The notes below the pieces were generated by a model. It searched no databases. It was given only the letters and a program-made list of their open reading frames with translations, and was not told where the DNA came from. A stretch of 64,000 nucleotides of DNA from CBDDCX01 sp965226925 (GTDB lineage: Bacteria > Gemmatimonadota > Gemmatimonadetes > Longimicrobiales > Gaopeijiaceae): contig CBDDEN010000008.1 of NCBI GenBank assembly GCA_965226925.1, positions 1-64,000 of the forward strand, in the 5' to 3' direction. The position numbers and the translations under genes were made by a program. Below are positions 33,944 through 44,291 of the stretch, in pieces (the stretch's first letter is position 1; each line of letters begins with the position of its first letter).

Positions 33944-35110
33944 ATGAAGATCCCCATCATCTACAACCTGCGGAGCCTCCGTCAGCGTCCGGTCTCGACC
34001 CTCACCACCGCCTTCGGGATGGCGCTGGTCGTCGGGGTGTTCGTGGCGATGATGGCCATGTCCAACGGCTTCCGCTCGGCGCTGGTCAGCACGGGTAGCG
34101 AGGAGAACGTGATCCTGCTGCGGAAGGGCGCGGGTGCCGAGATGAACAGCGGCATCACGAGGGACGCCGCGAACATCGTGGCGGGCATGCCCTTCGTCGC
34201 GACCAACACGGAGGGCCGGCCCCTGGTGAGCGCCGAGACCTTCGTGGTCGTCCCACTCCAGCGCTCCGGGGGAAGGGGCTTGGCCAACGTGGTGGTGAGG
34301 GGCGTGGGGCTCCGCGCGTTCGAGGTCCGCCGGGGCATCGAGATCATCGAAGGCAGGGCGTTCCGGCCGGGCAGTCGAGAGGTCGTGGTGGGCGAGACGT
34401 TCGCCGCGCGCTTCCCCAACTCGGGTGTCGGAGACGTGATCGCCTTCGGAGGTCAGGACTGGACCGTGGTCGGTCGCTTCTCCGCGGCGGGTTCGTCGTT
34501 CGAGTCCGAGATCTGGGGCGAGGCCGAGCAATTCATGCCGGTCTTTCGGGGCGAGGTCTTCCAGGTGGTCACCTTCCGGATGCGTGACCCGGCCAACTTC
34601 GAGGGTATCAAGGAGACGCTGGAGAGCGATGCCCGCCTCTACATGGACGCGGTCCGGGAGCTCGACTTCTACGAGGGCCAGGGCACGATGCTGAGTCAGA
34701 TCCTGCAGTTCATCGCCGTCTTCATCGCGGGGATCATGGCGGTGGGTGCGGTCTTCGGCGCGATCAACACCATGTACGCGGCCGTGTCGTCTCGGGCTCC
34801 CGAGATCGGCGTGCTTCTCTGCCTGGGCTTCAAGCCGAGGAGCGTGCTGAGCTCGTTCCTCATGGAGGCGGTGCTGATCTCCGTTCTGGGTGGTGCGTTG
34901 GGCTGCCTCCTAGTCCTTCCCGTCAACGGACTCGTGACGAGCACGACCAACTGGAACTCGTTCAGCGAGCTGGCCTTCGCGTTCCGCATCACGCCCCGCC
35001 TGTTGGCCTACGGCATGATCTTCTCGGTGGTGATGGGCCTGGTCGGAGGGTTCCTGCCGGCGAGGCGGGCGGCCAAGCAGCAGATCGTGGACGCGCTGCG
35101 CAAGGTCTGA
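33944..35110 (+). CDS. FtsX-fold ABC permease 2
   Basis: 388 residues, same layout as the preceding permease and beginning 2 bp after it: N-terminal helix (TTAFGMALVVGVFVAMMAMS), periplasmic domain, helices at about 255-280, 305-335 and 355-380, and the ending PARRAAKQQIVDALRKV. Two distinct permeases plus one ATPase imply a heterodimeric transporter. Substrate unknown; drug, lipid or peptide export are the usual roles. Confidence 0.9.
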   Translation: MKIPIIYNLRSLRQRPVSTLTTAFGMALVVGVFVAMMAMSNGFRSALVSTGSEENVILLRKGAGAEMNSGITRDAANIVAGMPFVATNTEGRPLVSAETFVVVPLQRSGGRGLANVVVRGVGLRAFEVRRGIEIIEGRAFRPGSREVVVGETFAARFPNSGVGDVIAFGGQDWTVVGRFSAAGSSFESEIWGEAEQFMPVFRGEVFQVVTFRMRDPANFEGIKETLESDARLYMDAVRELDFYEGQGTMLSQILQFIAVFIAGIMAVGAVFGAINTMYAAVSSRAPEIGVLLCLGFKPRSVLSSFLMEAVLISVLGGALGCLLVLPVNGLVTSTTNWNSFSELAFAFRITPRLLAYGMIFSVVMGLVGGFLPARRAAKQQIVDALRKV

Positions 35111-35307
35111 ACCCGGCTCGTCAACGCCGACAGACTACCGGCAGAAACGCGGCGGTCAGGAACTCACCAACCGTGCCGCGGGCCGCCGCGTGTTATTCGC
35201 CATCCTCCCGTCCTGATCCTACATTGTCTGCCCGGGCGGCCCGAGTGCCCGGCGTGACGCCCTTTCCGGGTGCCACGGGTTGTCCCGTCATTAGGATGGT
35301 TTGGGCC

Positions 35308-36834
35308 ATGAAGACGCTATTTGGAGTTGCTCTGTCCGTTGCGTTGGTGACCGGAGTCTTCATCAAAGGAGCCGCTTCACCCGGCGTTGTCCTTGCCGAG
35401 GGAGAGAACACGCCGCCCCTCACCACCGCCGCTCTGGTGAGTTCCGTCGTACCGGCGCCCCACAGTGCCTCCGCGGGTGCTGAAGATCCGATCGTACTCA
35501 CGGTCTCCGAGCGACTCGACGCCTCGTCGTTCGATCCGAAGGCACTCGCGGTTTGGGGACGGTGGTCGGGTGTTGCGAAGGGTAGGGTGACCCTCGAGAG
35601 GGATGGAACGCGGATCCGCTTCGAGCCCGGACAGCCGTTCCACGCGGGAGAGTCCATTACCGTGACCCTCCGCGACGGGGTGAAGACCGCCGGAGGCGAG
35701 ACCCTGCCGACCGGATAGACGTGGACGTTCTGGATCAAGTCGGGGCCGGGATCGCTCGACATGGTCGAGCTGGGGTTCGCGACGACCCTCATTGAGGGCG
35801 AGGACCACACGCAGCCTTACGGAGGTTACGCCGGAGACTTCAACGGCGACGGCTTTCCCGACATCGCCATCCCCAACGAGGTATCGGGCGACGTCCGCGT
35901 CATGCTCAACGATGGCGCGGGTAACTACTCCGACTTCACGGTGCTGGAAATCCCGTCGGGTACGTACCCGAGCCCGAACGAGGGGGCCGACTTCAACGGC
36001 GACGGCATCACAGACTTCGCCGTGGGCAACGCCGGCAACGACCTGGTCGCCGTGTTCATGGGCGTGGGCGACGGGACCTTCCGCGTGGGTGCGAGCTACC
36101 ACGCGGGGACGAACGTCCGGGGGCTGTGCATCATGGACCTGACCCTTGACGGGTCACCCGACATCGCCACCGCCAACATGACCGGCGGGGTGGAGCCGAA
36201 CCGGGGCACGATCTCGATGATGCTGAACGACGGCAACGGCGTCTTCTCGGAGATAACGACCATCCCGTCGCCCGGTCGTGGAGAGAAGATGTGCGCCACC
36301 GGTGACGCGAACGAAGACGGGATCCTCGATCTGTTCGTCGGAGCGTTCAACAGCGACGAAATGCTCGTCTATCTCGGGGACGGCAAGGGCGGGTTGGAGT
36401 TCGCGAGCAAGGTGCCGATGCGTGGCCGTACGTGGATGATCGTCTCGGGAGACATGAACGGTGACGGGCACGTCGACGTGATCTCGGCGAACCGCCAGAC
36501 GAATACCGCGGCCATCTTTCTCGGTGACGGCAAGGGCAATCTGGCGGACCCGATGCAGTATCCCATCGGCGAGGATCCTCTGGCGATCGACGTGGGAGAC
36601 ATCGACGGTGACGGCGACCTCGACGTGGTGAGCAGCGACAAGGCCGGCGACTCGTTCACGATCTACGAGAGCGCCGGAGACGGGACGCTGGTCCGGCCCC
36701 GCACACTCGTCTCGGGCGAAGCGGGGTCGTGCGCCATCATCCACGATCGGGACCGGGACGGCGACCTGGACATCACCGGCGTGGACGAGACGGCCGACAA
36801 GATCTTCTTGTACATGAATCCCGGGCGTGGCTAG
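35308..36834 (+). pseudogene. FG-GAP/VCBS repeat protein with Ig-like start, in-frame TAG
   Basis: From the ATG at 35308: a signal segment (LFGVALSVALVTGVFIKGA), a Big_5-like Ig domain (SVVPAPHSASAGAEDPIVLT onward), then TAG at 35716-35718 (TLPTG-stop-TWTFW, where Tyr is expected), then in the same frame seven Ca-binding FG-GAP motifs such as DFNGDGFPDIA, DFNGDGITDFA, DMNGDGHVDVIS and DIDGDGDLDVVS up to 36834. It would be a secreted integrin-like propeller of 508 residues. A TAC-to-TAG change or base error explains the break; an internal ATG at 35761 could still make the propeller without export. Confidence 0.8.
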
Positions 36835-36897
36835 GGAGCGAGACATGAGCGGCCGGGGCGATTTCGTCCCGGACGCCGACCTCACTGGAGTCCTTTC

Positions 36898-37560
36898 ATG
36901 ATCCGTAGAATCTCTTGGGTGGCGCTCGCTCTCCTGATCGCGGGTCCGCTGGCGGCGCAGGCGCCCGATGGGTGGCAACTGCGTGTGGACCGGAGCACCA
37001 ACGCGGCCGACCCGGACGACGTGCCTGAGGTGGAGTTCACGAGCGTGGCGAGCGGGTTTCAAATCAGCATCGGACCCGCCGCGGTGGCCTGGAGTCCGGG
37101 GAACATGGCCTCCGGGGAGTATACGCTCGACGCGCGGTTCACCCTGTTGGCTCCGAGCGACCACGTGAACTACTACGGCCTGGTGTACGGTGGCCGTGAC
37201 CTGGAGGGCCCGGGACAGAACTATCTGTACTTCCTGGTGGCACAGGACGGCAGCTACATCGTGAAGCACCGGGCCGGCGACGAGGTGACCCACGACATCG
37301 CCCCTCGGACGCCGCACGACGCGGTCGTGCAGCCCGATGCCAGTGGCCGGTCGGTCAACCAGCTTCAGATACGCGTCACCGAAGAGGGAACCGACTTCAT
37401 GGTCAAGGGCACCGTCGTCTACACTCTCGGCAGCATCATTCAGGCGCGTCTCAATATGCCGGAGCTACAGGGGATGCGTTCGCAGACCAACGGTATCTGG
37501 GGTGTGCGGATCAATCACCGCATCCCGGGAGTGTTGGTGGAGGGGTTACGGCTGAGGTAG
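36898..37560 (+). CDS. Secreted concanavalin-fold protein (GH16/DUF1080-like)
   Basis: 220 residues with a signal peptide (WVALALLIAGPLAAQ). The body (EYTLDARFTL, NYYGLVYGGRDLEGPGQNYLYFL, YIVKHRAGDEV, NQLQIRVTEEGTDFMVKGT) follows the jelly-roll strand order of DUF1080/LamG-type domains that bind glycans. No catalytic glutamate pair is visible. It follows the FG-GAP gene at 63 bp and may be co-transcribed. Confidence 0.65.
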   Translation: MIRRISWVALALLIAGPLAAQAPDGWQLRVDRSTNAADPDDVPEVEFTSVASGFQISIGPAAVAWSPGNMASGEYTLDARFTLLAPSDHVNYYGLVYGGRDLEGPGQNYLYFLVAQDGSYIVKHRAGDEVTHDIAPRTPHDAVVQPDASGRSVNQLQIRVTEEGTDFMVKGTVVYTLGSIIQARLNMPELQGMRSQTNGIWGVRINHRIPGVLVEGLRLR

Positions 37561-37606
37561 CGGCAGCCCTTTACCGTGGGGCCGAACCGTTGGTGTGTCG
37601 ACCGGA

Positions 37607-38099
37607 TTACATCTTTTCGTCCGCCGACGGGCCGTACATACACGGCACCGGCAGGTCGAGCATGCGCAGGTACACGCCCAGTTGGGCTCGATGGTGGATG
37701 AGGTGACTCAGGACGAACGACCGGAAGATCGCCGTCCGGGGCATCGTGAAGTGCACCACGTCGCCCATCTTCAGGGTCCAGGGCACCTGTAGATCCTCGG
37801 CCGTCGACAGCTTCCAGGAGCGGCCGGACCCCCGCCACGGCGGCGTCGAACTCGGCGAGGATCTCCTCGCGGTTGGTGGGCTCGTCGCGAGACCAGTCCT
37901 GGGCCAGATCGAGCTCCGTGGTGGTCAGCGTGATGGCCGTCCAGTTCGGGATGTTCGATACGTGACCGGCCAACTCCAGAAGCGTCCACGACTTCTCGTG
38001 TGGGCAGAAGTCGAGGTGTTCGTTGGAGACCCCCTCCAGCATCTTGCGAGTGTTGGCCATCTCGCTGTCGAACTCGGGTAACCAGACCGCTCCGTTCAT
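37607..38099 (-). pseudogene. DinB-family protein with frameshift
   Basis: The start (MNGAVWLPEFDSEMANTRKM, then KSWTLLELAGHVSNIPNW) is a DinB domain with its first His. Near 37808 the frame is lost; in the next frame it continues as AEDLQVPWTLKMGDVVHFTM and SHLIHHRAQLGVYLRML, the conserved C-terminal His pair, ending at 37607. One inserted or deleted base separates the halves. Otherwise a normal 164-residue DinB protein. Confidence 0.75.
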
Positions 38100-38129
38100 C
38101 GTTCACTCTCGTCTTTTGAATGGACTCTT

Positions 38130-41105
38130 CTAAGACGTGCTCGGAGGTGAAGCGTCTACGGGAAGACCGTCACCCCTCCCGATCGTCAACTCCGCCTCTA
38201 ACGACGTACCCTTCCCGTGTGTCAGCTTCGCCGATAGGCGCCCCGAGTCTCCGCTGGCCAGGGTCGCGAGCAGGAGGAGCACACCGAGGCACGATCGCTC
38301 TTCGCTCTCCCACTCCGGCAGCAGGGCCGGCGAGGATCGGCGGAAGCCCCGCGATCCGATCTCCCGTAGCACCGAGAGGCTGCCGATGGCGCTCGCGATG
38401 GGATCCGCTCCCACCGCCTTGGCCACCGGGAGGTCGGACTCCAAGCGGAGCAGCGCACCGTACAGGGCCTCGGGAATCTGGACACTGGTCCTGAACCGCG
38501 CGACCCCACCGTCGCGCTGCGTCTGGAGGAGGCCCAAGGCCAGTTGGGCGATCAGAGTCTGAACGGCTTCCGCGGCACCCGCTCCACCCTTCTCGAAGCT
38601 CACGGCCACATCGACCGGCTTCCACTTCGATACGCCCTCCAAGACGTTCTGGATGCTGATGTGCGCCGATAGGCTGCCGATCAGCCTGTTGGTCCCGTCC
38701 TCCGTCGCTCCCGCTGCCGTCTCGCCGGCCAGATCTGCCGCCGATCCGACCATCGTCTTGAGCCGATCGATCAGCTCCTTGAGGGGGCCGTGGATCATGT
38801 CGCCGGGCGGCACGGCACCCCCGGTGCGCGGTCGGTGCGGCAACTCCCAGTCCATGGTGTTCGGCCGATCTGGTCTCGTGCTGTGCGTCCAGAACACGAG
38901 CTTCGGCTGGCCCGTGCCATGGCTGAGGTCGCCGAGTTCGATGCCCCAGACGCACCGCTCGTACCATCCCGACACGCCCGTATTCAGGTAGTAGCTCTTG
39001 ATCAGGCCCAGGCTCGTGTCCACCAAACCTTGGGTGAGGTTGTTGATCGCGGACTCGGCGGTCTCGAGCAGGTCCTTCACGACCGGAATGTCGTGCAGGT
39101 CGTAATAGGGCTGATTGTGGGGGGTATGCGTGTGCCCGAGACTCATGAGGTTGGACAGACAGCGTCCACCGGGGAACGGCACGCCGCACTTGTCGTCCGG
39201 TCCCGGTCTCACGGGGATCATGAGTCCCATGAGGGACGCGAGCGTCTCGGAGTACATGATGTCGTCGGTAAAGCGGCGATCCTCGTCAAGCATGTGCCGG
39301 GTCTGATCCAGTATGCGGACGGCCGGCTCGTATCCGGGCCAACTGCTGAACACCAACAGCTCCGAGAGAATGGTCTTGAAGTTCACCAGCGGTGAGCCGA
39401 AGCTCGAGATTCCGCCGATGTCCCTCAAGGGATCGTCCAGCAGATCGAGGGGCGTCACGACGGCGGTCACGATGAGCTTGCCGAGAATGTTGTTGGCGTC
39501 GCAGTTCCAGAAATCCCACTGGTGGCCGTGGGTGATGATGAGGGGGCGGCGGTCTTCGTTGGGCTCCGAGTCGAGGCCCAGATACAGCGGGATATCGTGC
39601 ATGGATTTGACTCCCTCGAGAATGAGAAAGTCCCAGACCTCGAACGGGTGCGTCCCTTGAGGGTCCATCACGGCATTGAGTTCGGCCAGCACGTCCGGAT
39701 CCTGGAGATAGGAGTCGTGGTTTCCCCGAACGCGGAAGTACCTCTTCTTTGCGTGTAGGTCGGCGAAGAGATCGTAAAGGTCCGAGTGCGTGGCGATGAT
39801 GTCGCGCATGCGCTCGGCGGGGCGCACTCTGAAGTCCCTGTGGAACCAGAGCTCCTCGCAGTCTCCGGCCTCGATGATGGTGTATCCGGCTTTCGCGTAG
39901 TACCGAATCAGGTCGCCGTACAGCTCCCGGTTCTCAAGAAAATGGTCGATGGATCCGGGCTGAAACTCGGGCCTGGCGTCAGACTCGGGATCGCGATGCA
40001 CGTCGCTCAAGACCACGTATTTCACGGTATCGCAGGGTCCCGGCAGCCGGCGCACCTTGAGGTTGGGGTCGTCTTCGATCGGGTTCAGAACGAGGTGCAG
40101 GAAGGGTAGGGGACTCGTCACGAGCTTCACCGAGGTGGCGACGAGTACGAAGAGGAGGCCCACGGGTGTGAAGCGCGCCACCTCCAGAATGGCCCATTCC
40201 AGCTCGAAGTCGTTATCAGCCTCGTTCAGGAGGTGCGCGATGACCTGCGTCACGAGCTCCTCGACGGCGTCCAGGTAGTCGGTGACGATGTCCCCGGCCC
40301 AGTCGGCCAGGGGTTGGAAGAGGGCGTTCATTCCCGGGTTCGGGACGGCAACTCCGTCCGGCATGGCTGCGGCGATACCACATGCCGTACGGAGGTTCTC
40401 CAGGAGTAGCACGACCATCCACGCCACCCGCCTCAACCGGAAGGGTGTGCTCTGGAGGAGGTCGACGCCCCAGTTGGGGAGCCCGGCCGAAGGCATGCCC
40501 AGGTCGAAGATCGACTTCTTTCCGCCGAAGGCCGGCGAGTCCTCTCTAAGAACCGTGGCCAGAGCCTTCCCTACCGCCTCGGCGCCGAGGCCCGGGGCCA
40601 GCAGGGCGGCCCCCACGAGTGGAAGCAGCACCCGCTCGCAGAATTGCCGGTACTCGTGTTCGTCCGGAAGCACCCGGGCCACCAAGCCGCGGAACAGCGC
40701 CGCGAAGTCGCTGAACCCCTGCACGAAGATGCGCAGCACGGTCATCAGGGCATCGGACTGGGACGAAAGCGCCTGGAAGATGCGCGGCACTAGATCGGCT
40801 GCCGCACGGACCTCGTCGCTTACCAGGTCGAGCCAAGCCGCGAACAGCTTGGCGAGCCTGTTCGCGACGTCGTCGCCCGCGTCCAGAATGGCCACGACCA
40901 GAGCCACCAGGGTCTCGTTGACCGCCTCGACCCCCCCCGCATCCACCGCTAGGAGCGCCTCGGCCTGCTCTATAAAAGTGAGCAGCCCTTCGTCGAACTG
41001 CTCGACGATCTCGCTGGCCATCGATGCCAGCGCGTCACCGGCGCCGTCGGCGGCGTCTGACGCGGTCCCGACAACCGCCTCGTAGATGGAATCCAGAAGG
41101 CCCAT
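38130..41105 (-). CDS. Very large calcineurin-like metallophosphoesterase
   Basis: 991 residues. The phosphoesterase core is central: LSDVHRD (366-372), EAGDCEE (412-418), RGNHDSY (460-466), THGHQWD (525-531) and GHTHTP (657-662), giving the two-metal site with GDCE replacing the usual GDxxD. The first 350 residues are long amphipathic helices with a hydrophobic stretch (VGLLFVLVATSVKLVTSPLP), suggesting membrane association. The last 230 residues are another beta/helical domain. No signal peptide. Neighbour is a Gly-rich membrane protein 7 bp downstream in reading order before it. Substrate unknown; unusual size for the family. Confidence 0.75.
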   Translation of the reverse strand: MGLLDSIYEAVVGTASDAADGAGDALASMASEIVEQFDEGLLTFIEQAEALLAVDAGGVEAVNETLVALVVAILDAGDDVANRLAKLFAAWLDLVSDEVRAAADLVPRIFQALSSQSDALMTVLRIFVQGFSDFAALFRGLVARVLPDEHEYRQFCERVLLPLVGAALLAPGLGAEAVGKALATVLREDSPAFGGKKSIFDLGMPSAGLPNWGVDLLQSTPFRLRRVAWMVVLLLENLRTACGIAAAMPDGVAVPNPGMNALFQPLADWAGDIVTDYLDAVEELVTQVIAHLLNEADNDFELEWAILEVARFTPVGLLFVLVATSVKLVTSPLPFLHLVLNPIEDDPNLKVRRLPGPCDTVKYVVLSDVHRDPESDARPEFQPGSIDHFLENRELYGDLIRYYAKAGYTIIEAGDCEELWFHRDFRVRPAERMRDIIATHSDLYDLFADLHAKKRYFRVRGNHDSYLQDPDVLAELNAVMDPQGTHPFEVWDFLILEGVKSMHDIPLYLGLDSEPNEDRRPLIITHGHQWDFWNCDANNILGKLIVTAVVTPLDLLDDPLRDIGGISSFGSPLVNFKTILSELLVFSSWPGYEPAVRILDQTRHMLDEDRRFTDDIMYSETLASLMGLMIPVRPGPDDKCGVPFPGGRCLSNLMSLGHTHTPHNQPYYDLHDIPVVKDLLETAESAINNLTQGLVDTSLGLIKSYYLNTGVSGWYERCVWGIELGDLSHGTGQPKLVFWTHSTRPDRPNTMDWELPHRPRTGGAVPPGDMIHGPLKELIDRLKTMVGSAADLAGETAAGATEDGTNRLIGSLSAHISIQNVLEGVSKWKPVDVAVSFEKGGAGAAEAVQTLIAQLALGLLQTQRDGGVARFRTSVQIPEALYGALLRLESDLPVAKAVGADPIASAIGSLSVLREIGSRGFRRSSPALLPEWESEERSCLGVLLLLATLASGDSGRLSAKLTHGKGTSLEAELTIGRGDGLPVDASPPSTS

Positions 41106-41112
41106 CGGAGCC

Positions 41113-41910
41113 TTAGCCTATCGTCCCGACGGTCACTTCGGGCGGGGTGAAGGTGCCGGGCCTCCCCCCTCCGTCGTCCGAATCGTCATCCGTGCCACAC
41201 AGCCCGTCCCGCATGGCCGTGGCTGCCTCGACCGCACCGGTGAGCGCGGCGACCTTCGCCTCGAGCTCCGCGAGTTTGATGGTCTCGGTGATGAAGCGTG
41301 CCTCCGCCGCCACCAGCGCTGACAGAGACGTCGCCACCGCCACCGCCGCTACCGCCACGGCCACTGGGTTCCAGAAGGGTGCTGCCGCCAGAGCCGCCGT
41401 GGAAAGGATCAGTGCGTTGCGCGCTGTGTTTACGGCAGAGCCCCGGGCGTTGACGACCGCTTGCTGGGCGCCGCGCGCGGCTTCGGCGTCGGCCAGCTGT
41501 TGCGCCAGGTCATCGACGGCCGAATTCGCCTGCGCACAGGCGATGGCTCCGACCGGCATCACCTCGCCGATGCCCTGAATCGCGCCTGAGGTTCCGCTCG
41601 ACGAAGCCGACGAAGCGCACAGCGCCCCGCAGTACACCAGCGCGATGAGACCGACGATTCCCGCTGCGATCACCGCGCCCACGATCGCCCCCGCGAGCAC
41701 GTACGGGAAGAGCGCGATGAGTGATACCGCTTCGCAGGCCACAAAGCCGCCGAGCGACCCGCCGGGCCCACCGACGCTGCCTCCCAGGATACCCCCGACC
41801 GCCAAACAGCCCACCACCGTGCCCCCCATCCCGCCGAGGACTGCCCCGACGATCGCAGCCAGCACGATCGCGGGGAGTGCGCTCAACAGACAACTCAAGA
41901 AGCAACGCAT
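41113..41910 (-). CDS. Glycine/alanine-rich membrane protein
   Basis: 265 residues: hydrophobic Gly-rich helices over 1-100 (LPAIVLAAIVGAVLGGMGGT, LAGAIVGAVIAAGIVGLIAL), a soluble helical part (VDDLAQQLADAEAARGAQQ), another hydrophobic pair (about 170-195) and an acidic tail (TDDDSDDGGGRP). Resembles phage holin-like or glycine-zipper proteins only in composition. Its start region is duplicated upstream (41975-42133). It precedes the metallophosphoesterase gene by 7 bp, so the two are likely one operon. Confidence 0.55.
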   Translation of the reverse strand: MRCFLSCLLSALPAIVLAAIVGAVLGGMGGTVVGCLAVGGILGGSVGGPGGSLGGFVACEAVSLIALFPYVLAGAIVGAVIAAGIVGLIALVYCGALCASSASSSGTSGAIQGIGEVMPVGAIACAQANSAVDDLAQQLADAEAARGAQQAVVNARGSAVNTARNALILSTAALAAAPFWNPVAVAVAAVAVATSLSALVAAEARFITETIKLAELEAKVAALTGAVEAATAMRDGLCGTDDDSDDGGGRPGTFTPPEVTVGTIG

Positions 41911-42133
41911 GTGCCCCCCTTTGTTATAGGACCTTCCGGCCGCTCCTCAACGGGACGGGCGTACCGTCGACCCACACCACCGTGCCCCCCATCCCGCCGA
42001 GGACTGCCCCGACGATCGCAGCCAGCACGATCGCGGGGAGTGCGCTCAACAGACAACTCAAGAAGCAACGCATGTGCCCCCCTTTGTTATAGGACCTTCC
42101 GGCCGCTCCTCAACGGGACGGGCGTACCGTCGA
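41812..42133. repeat. 159-bp tandem duplication over a gene start
   Basis: 41812-41970 and 41975-42133 are identical 159-bp units separated by CCCA (offset 163 bp). Each holds the first 33 codons of the Gly-rich membrane protein (minus strand) and about 60 bp upstream of its ATG. The upstream copy therefore gives a truncated 48-codon frame that ends at a stop in the next unit. A recent duplication is implied by the perfect identity. Confidence 0.9.
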
Positions 42134-42218
42134 GAGGGGGGTTGAGCGGAAGCTGCGATTTAGCACGCGGAAGAGCGGGGGGCAAGCCTTTGCGGTTAAG
42201 CAGTGAGCCACGTTGGAA

Positions 42219-43075
42219 CTACCAGCGCTTCCCCTTGGGTCGGAACGCGTCCCGCATGGCGTCCGCGTCGAAGCCCTGACCCGGATCACCCGTCGTAGCG
42301 TAGCGGTAGAGCGCCGCGGAGTAGATGCCCTGCAGCGTGCTGCTGAACAGACCGAGGAAGATCATGCCACCGGCCATGGAGATCACCAGCGGGATGATCA
42401 ACACTTCGTTGAGAGATCCCAGAAAGATCGCAATCGGCACGAACACGCCGATCATGGCCAGCCCGATGAGGAGGAACGCTACCCCCATCCCCGCGTTAGC
42501 CACCATCTGCTCGCCCCACGTCTTCTTGAAGAGGCCCGCACTCTCCTTTACGGCGTCGATCGCGCTCACGTCCTTGGTCGCGAGCACGGGGACCGTCAGG
42601 TACGTGGCCAGGGTCCACGAGACCCCCAGCAGGCCGACCATGATCCGGCCCAGGAAGCCGACCCTCTCCTCGATGGCTCGAAGGATCATTCCGACCGTCG
42701 CGGCGATGATCGCGTAGCCCACACCGTGGGGAGCTTGCGGAACGCGATGGTCAGGCCGTCTCCGACGGTCGGGTCACCCCCGTCCAGGCGAATCATCGCC
42801 GCGCCCACGAGCGCCGTGTTGAAGAAGAAGATGACCGTGTACAGCACCACGTAGTACAGGAATCCCGTGACATAGCCGAAGTAGCTCCCGTCCTCCGTCA
42901 TGCGGGAGAGTGTGTCGAAACCGTCGCCCACCGCGAACACAGGCACGATGAACGTGGCCGAGACGATGATCGCGGCCACCCCCGACAGGAGGGGAAAGAA
43001 CATCAGCTCCTTGTCGAGGCGAAGGACGTTGGCACTCGCCTTCATAAGGGCCCAACTGCGGCTCATCTTGGACAT
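42219..43075 (-). pseudogene. DUF6159-like membrane protein with frameshift
   Basis: The first 119 codons (MSKMSRSWALMKASANVLRL, GFLYYVVLYTVIFFFNTALV, then GDGLTIAFRKLPTV) and, in another frame from about 42720, GYAIIAATVGMILRAIEERV through DPGQGFDADAMRDAF together form a complete six-helix membrane protein of the DUF6159 type. A one-base slip near 42720 separates them. Function unknown. Confidence 0.7.
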
Positions 43076-43223
43076 CTTGGTGTCTCCTGGCGGACGAGGG
43101 TCACGCCGCGGCCTTCTGGCGCGGCGAAGTGCAGCCTCCTTGGTACGTATCAGGTGTCGAATTCTTCAGGCCGCCCGGGGTGGGACGCAAGGAGAATCGG
43201 GTGGGGTGCCGCGTCGCCTCACG

Positions 43224-44291
43224 TCACATCTGCCGCGGATCGGGAGTCGCGGTGCGGATCCACCGTGGACGAACCGGCACGTCGGTGTACACGTCCTCAA
43301 GGCCCGACAGCCCGTCCGGGGCAGGTTCCGACAACGCCTGCTCGGCGGCGATCCGGACCTCCTCGTGGGCGGCCTGCTCCGACGCATCGAGCTCCTCGGC
43401 CGTCGCGTGGCCCTCGGTCAGGAGCCGATCGCGGAACCGCGCGATGGGGTCCTTGGCCTTCCACTCCTCGAGTACGTCCGGATCCACGTACTCCTGTTGG
43501 TCGTGCTGCGCGTGCCCCGCGATGCGGTAGTAGCGGGTCTCCACCATACCCGCTCCCTCGCCGGCGCGGGCGCGGGCCACCGCGCGTTGGACGCACTCGT
43601 AGACGGCAAGGACGTCGGTCCCATCCACCGATTCGGCGTGGAGCCCATAACCGGGGGCTTTCTCTACGAAGGTCTTCACGCGCGTGTTCGTGGACGTGGG
43701 GGAGGAGAAGGCCCATTGGTTGTGCTCGACCATGAGCACCAAGGGGCAGCGCTGGGCCGCGGCGAAGCACAGGCCTTCGTGCCAGGCCCCGGTAGACGAG
43801 GCCCCGTCGCCGCAGAAGACGAGGGCCACCCGGGCCTCCTCTTTCATCTTGAAGGCGAGGCCGACCCCGGCCATGATCTCGACCATCGTTCCGAGCGGTG
43901 AAGTGGGAGCCACGAGGCCGGTCTGGTAATCCGTCCAATAGACCTTCGATTCCCGGCCCCTCGTCGGCCCCGTCGCGCGCGCGAGATACTGCCTGAAGAA
44001 CTGGAGGGGGGTGCCCCCCATGAGGAACACCGCACCGGTGGCGCGGACGGTGGGAGCGACGATGTCGCCCGTTCCGTCCTCCCGGCGGCGCAGCGCGTAG
44101 GCCGCTCCCACGGAACCGGCCTCCTGGCCGAGCGAGCGGTAGATACCACCCGTGATGTGACCCTGGCTGAAGAGTACCTCCAACCGCTCCTCGGCCGCTC
44201 GCGCCAGGACCATGGCACGAAGGACGTCGTGGAGTTGGGAGCGGGTCAGTGCCGGCGCTCCGGCAACCTGTAGTGGTTCAGTGTCCGTCAT
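43224..44291 (-). CDS. 2-oxoacid dehydrogenase E1 alpha subunit
   Basis: 355 residues from the ATG at 44291. The thiamine diphosphate motif begins GDGASSTGAWHEGL and ends VEHNQWAFS; the phosphorylation-loop region RVKTFVEKAPGYG and YRIAGHAQHDQQEY are typical of branched-chain or pyruvate dehydrogenase E1 alpha. It would decarboxylate a 2-oxoacid and pass the acyl group to lipoyl-E2. The beta subunit and E2 are not in the window, so the substrate is open. Divergent from the acyl-CoA dehydrogenase gene. Confidence 0.85.
   Translation of the reverse strand: MTDTEPLQVAGAPALTRSQLHDVLRAMVLARAAEERLEVLFSQGHITGGIYRSLGQEAGSVGAAYALRRREDGTGDIVAPTVRATGAVFLMGGTPLQFFRQYLARATGPTRGRESKVYWTDYQTGLVAPTSPLGTMVEIMAGVGLAFKMKEEARVALVFCGDGASSTGAWHEGLCFAAAQRCPLVLMVEHNQWAFSSPTSTNTRVKTFVEKAPGYGLHAESVDGTDVLAVYECVQRAVARARAGEGAGMVETRYYRIAGHAQHDQQEYVDPDVLEEWKAKDPIARFRDRLLTEGHATAEELDASEQAAHEEVRIAAEQALSEPAPDGLSGLEDVYTDVPVRPRWIRTATPDPRQM

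Noticed and set aside
5188..36834. Possible recoding of stop codons (TGA or TAG read as amino acid)
   Set aside because: Both TGA and TAG serve as normal ends of intact genes here (for example narH with TGA, the methyltransferase with TAG), and the in-frame stops replace different residues (Trp, Tyr, others). Mutation or base error is simpler.
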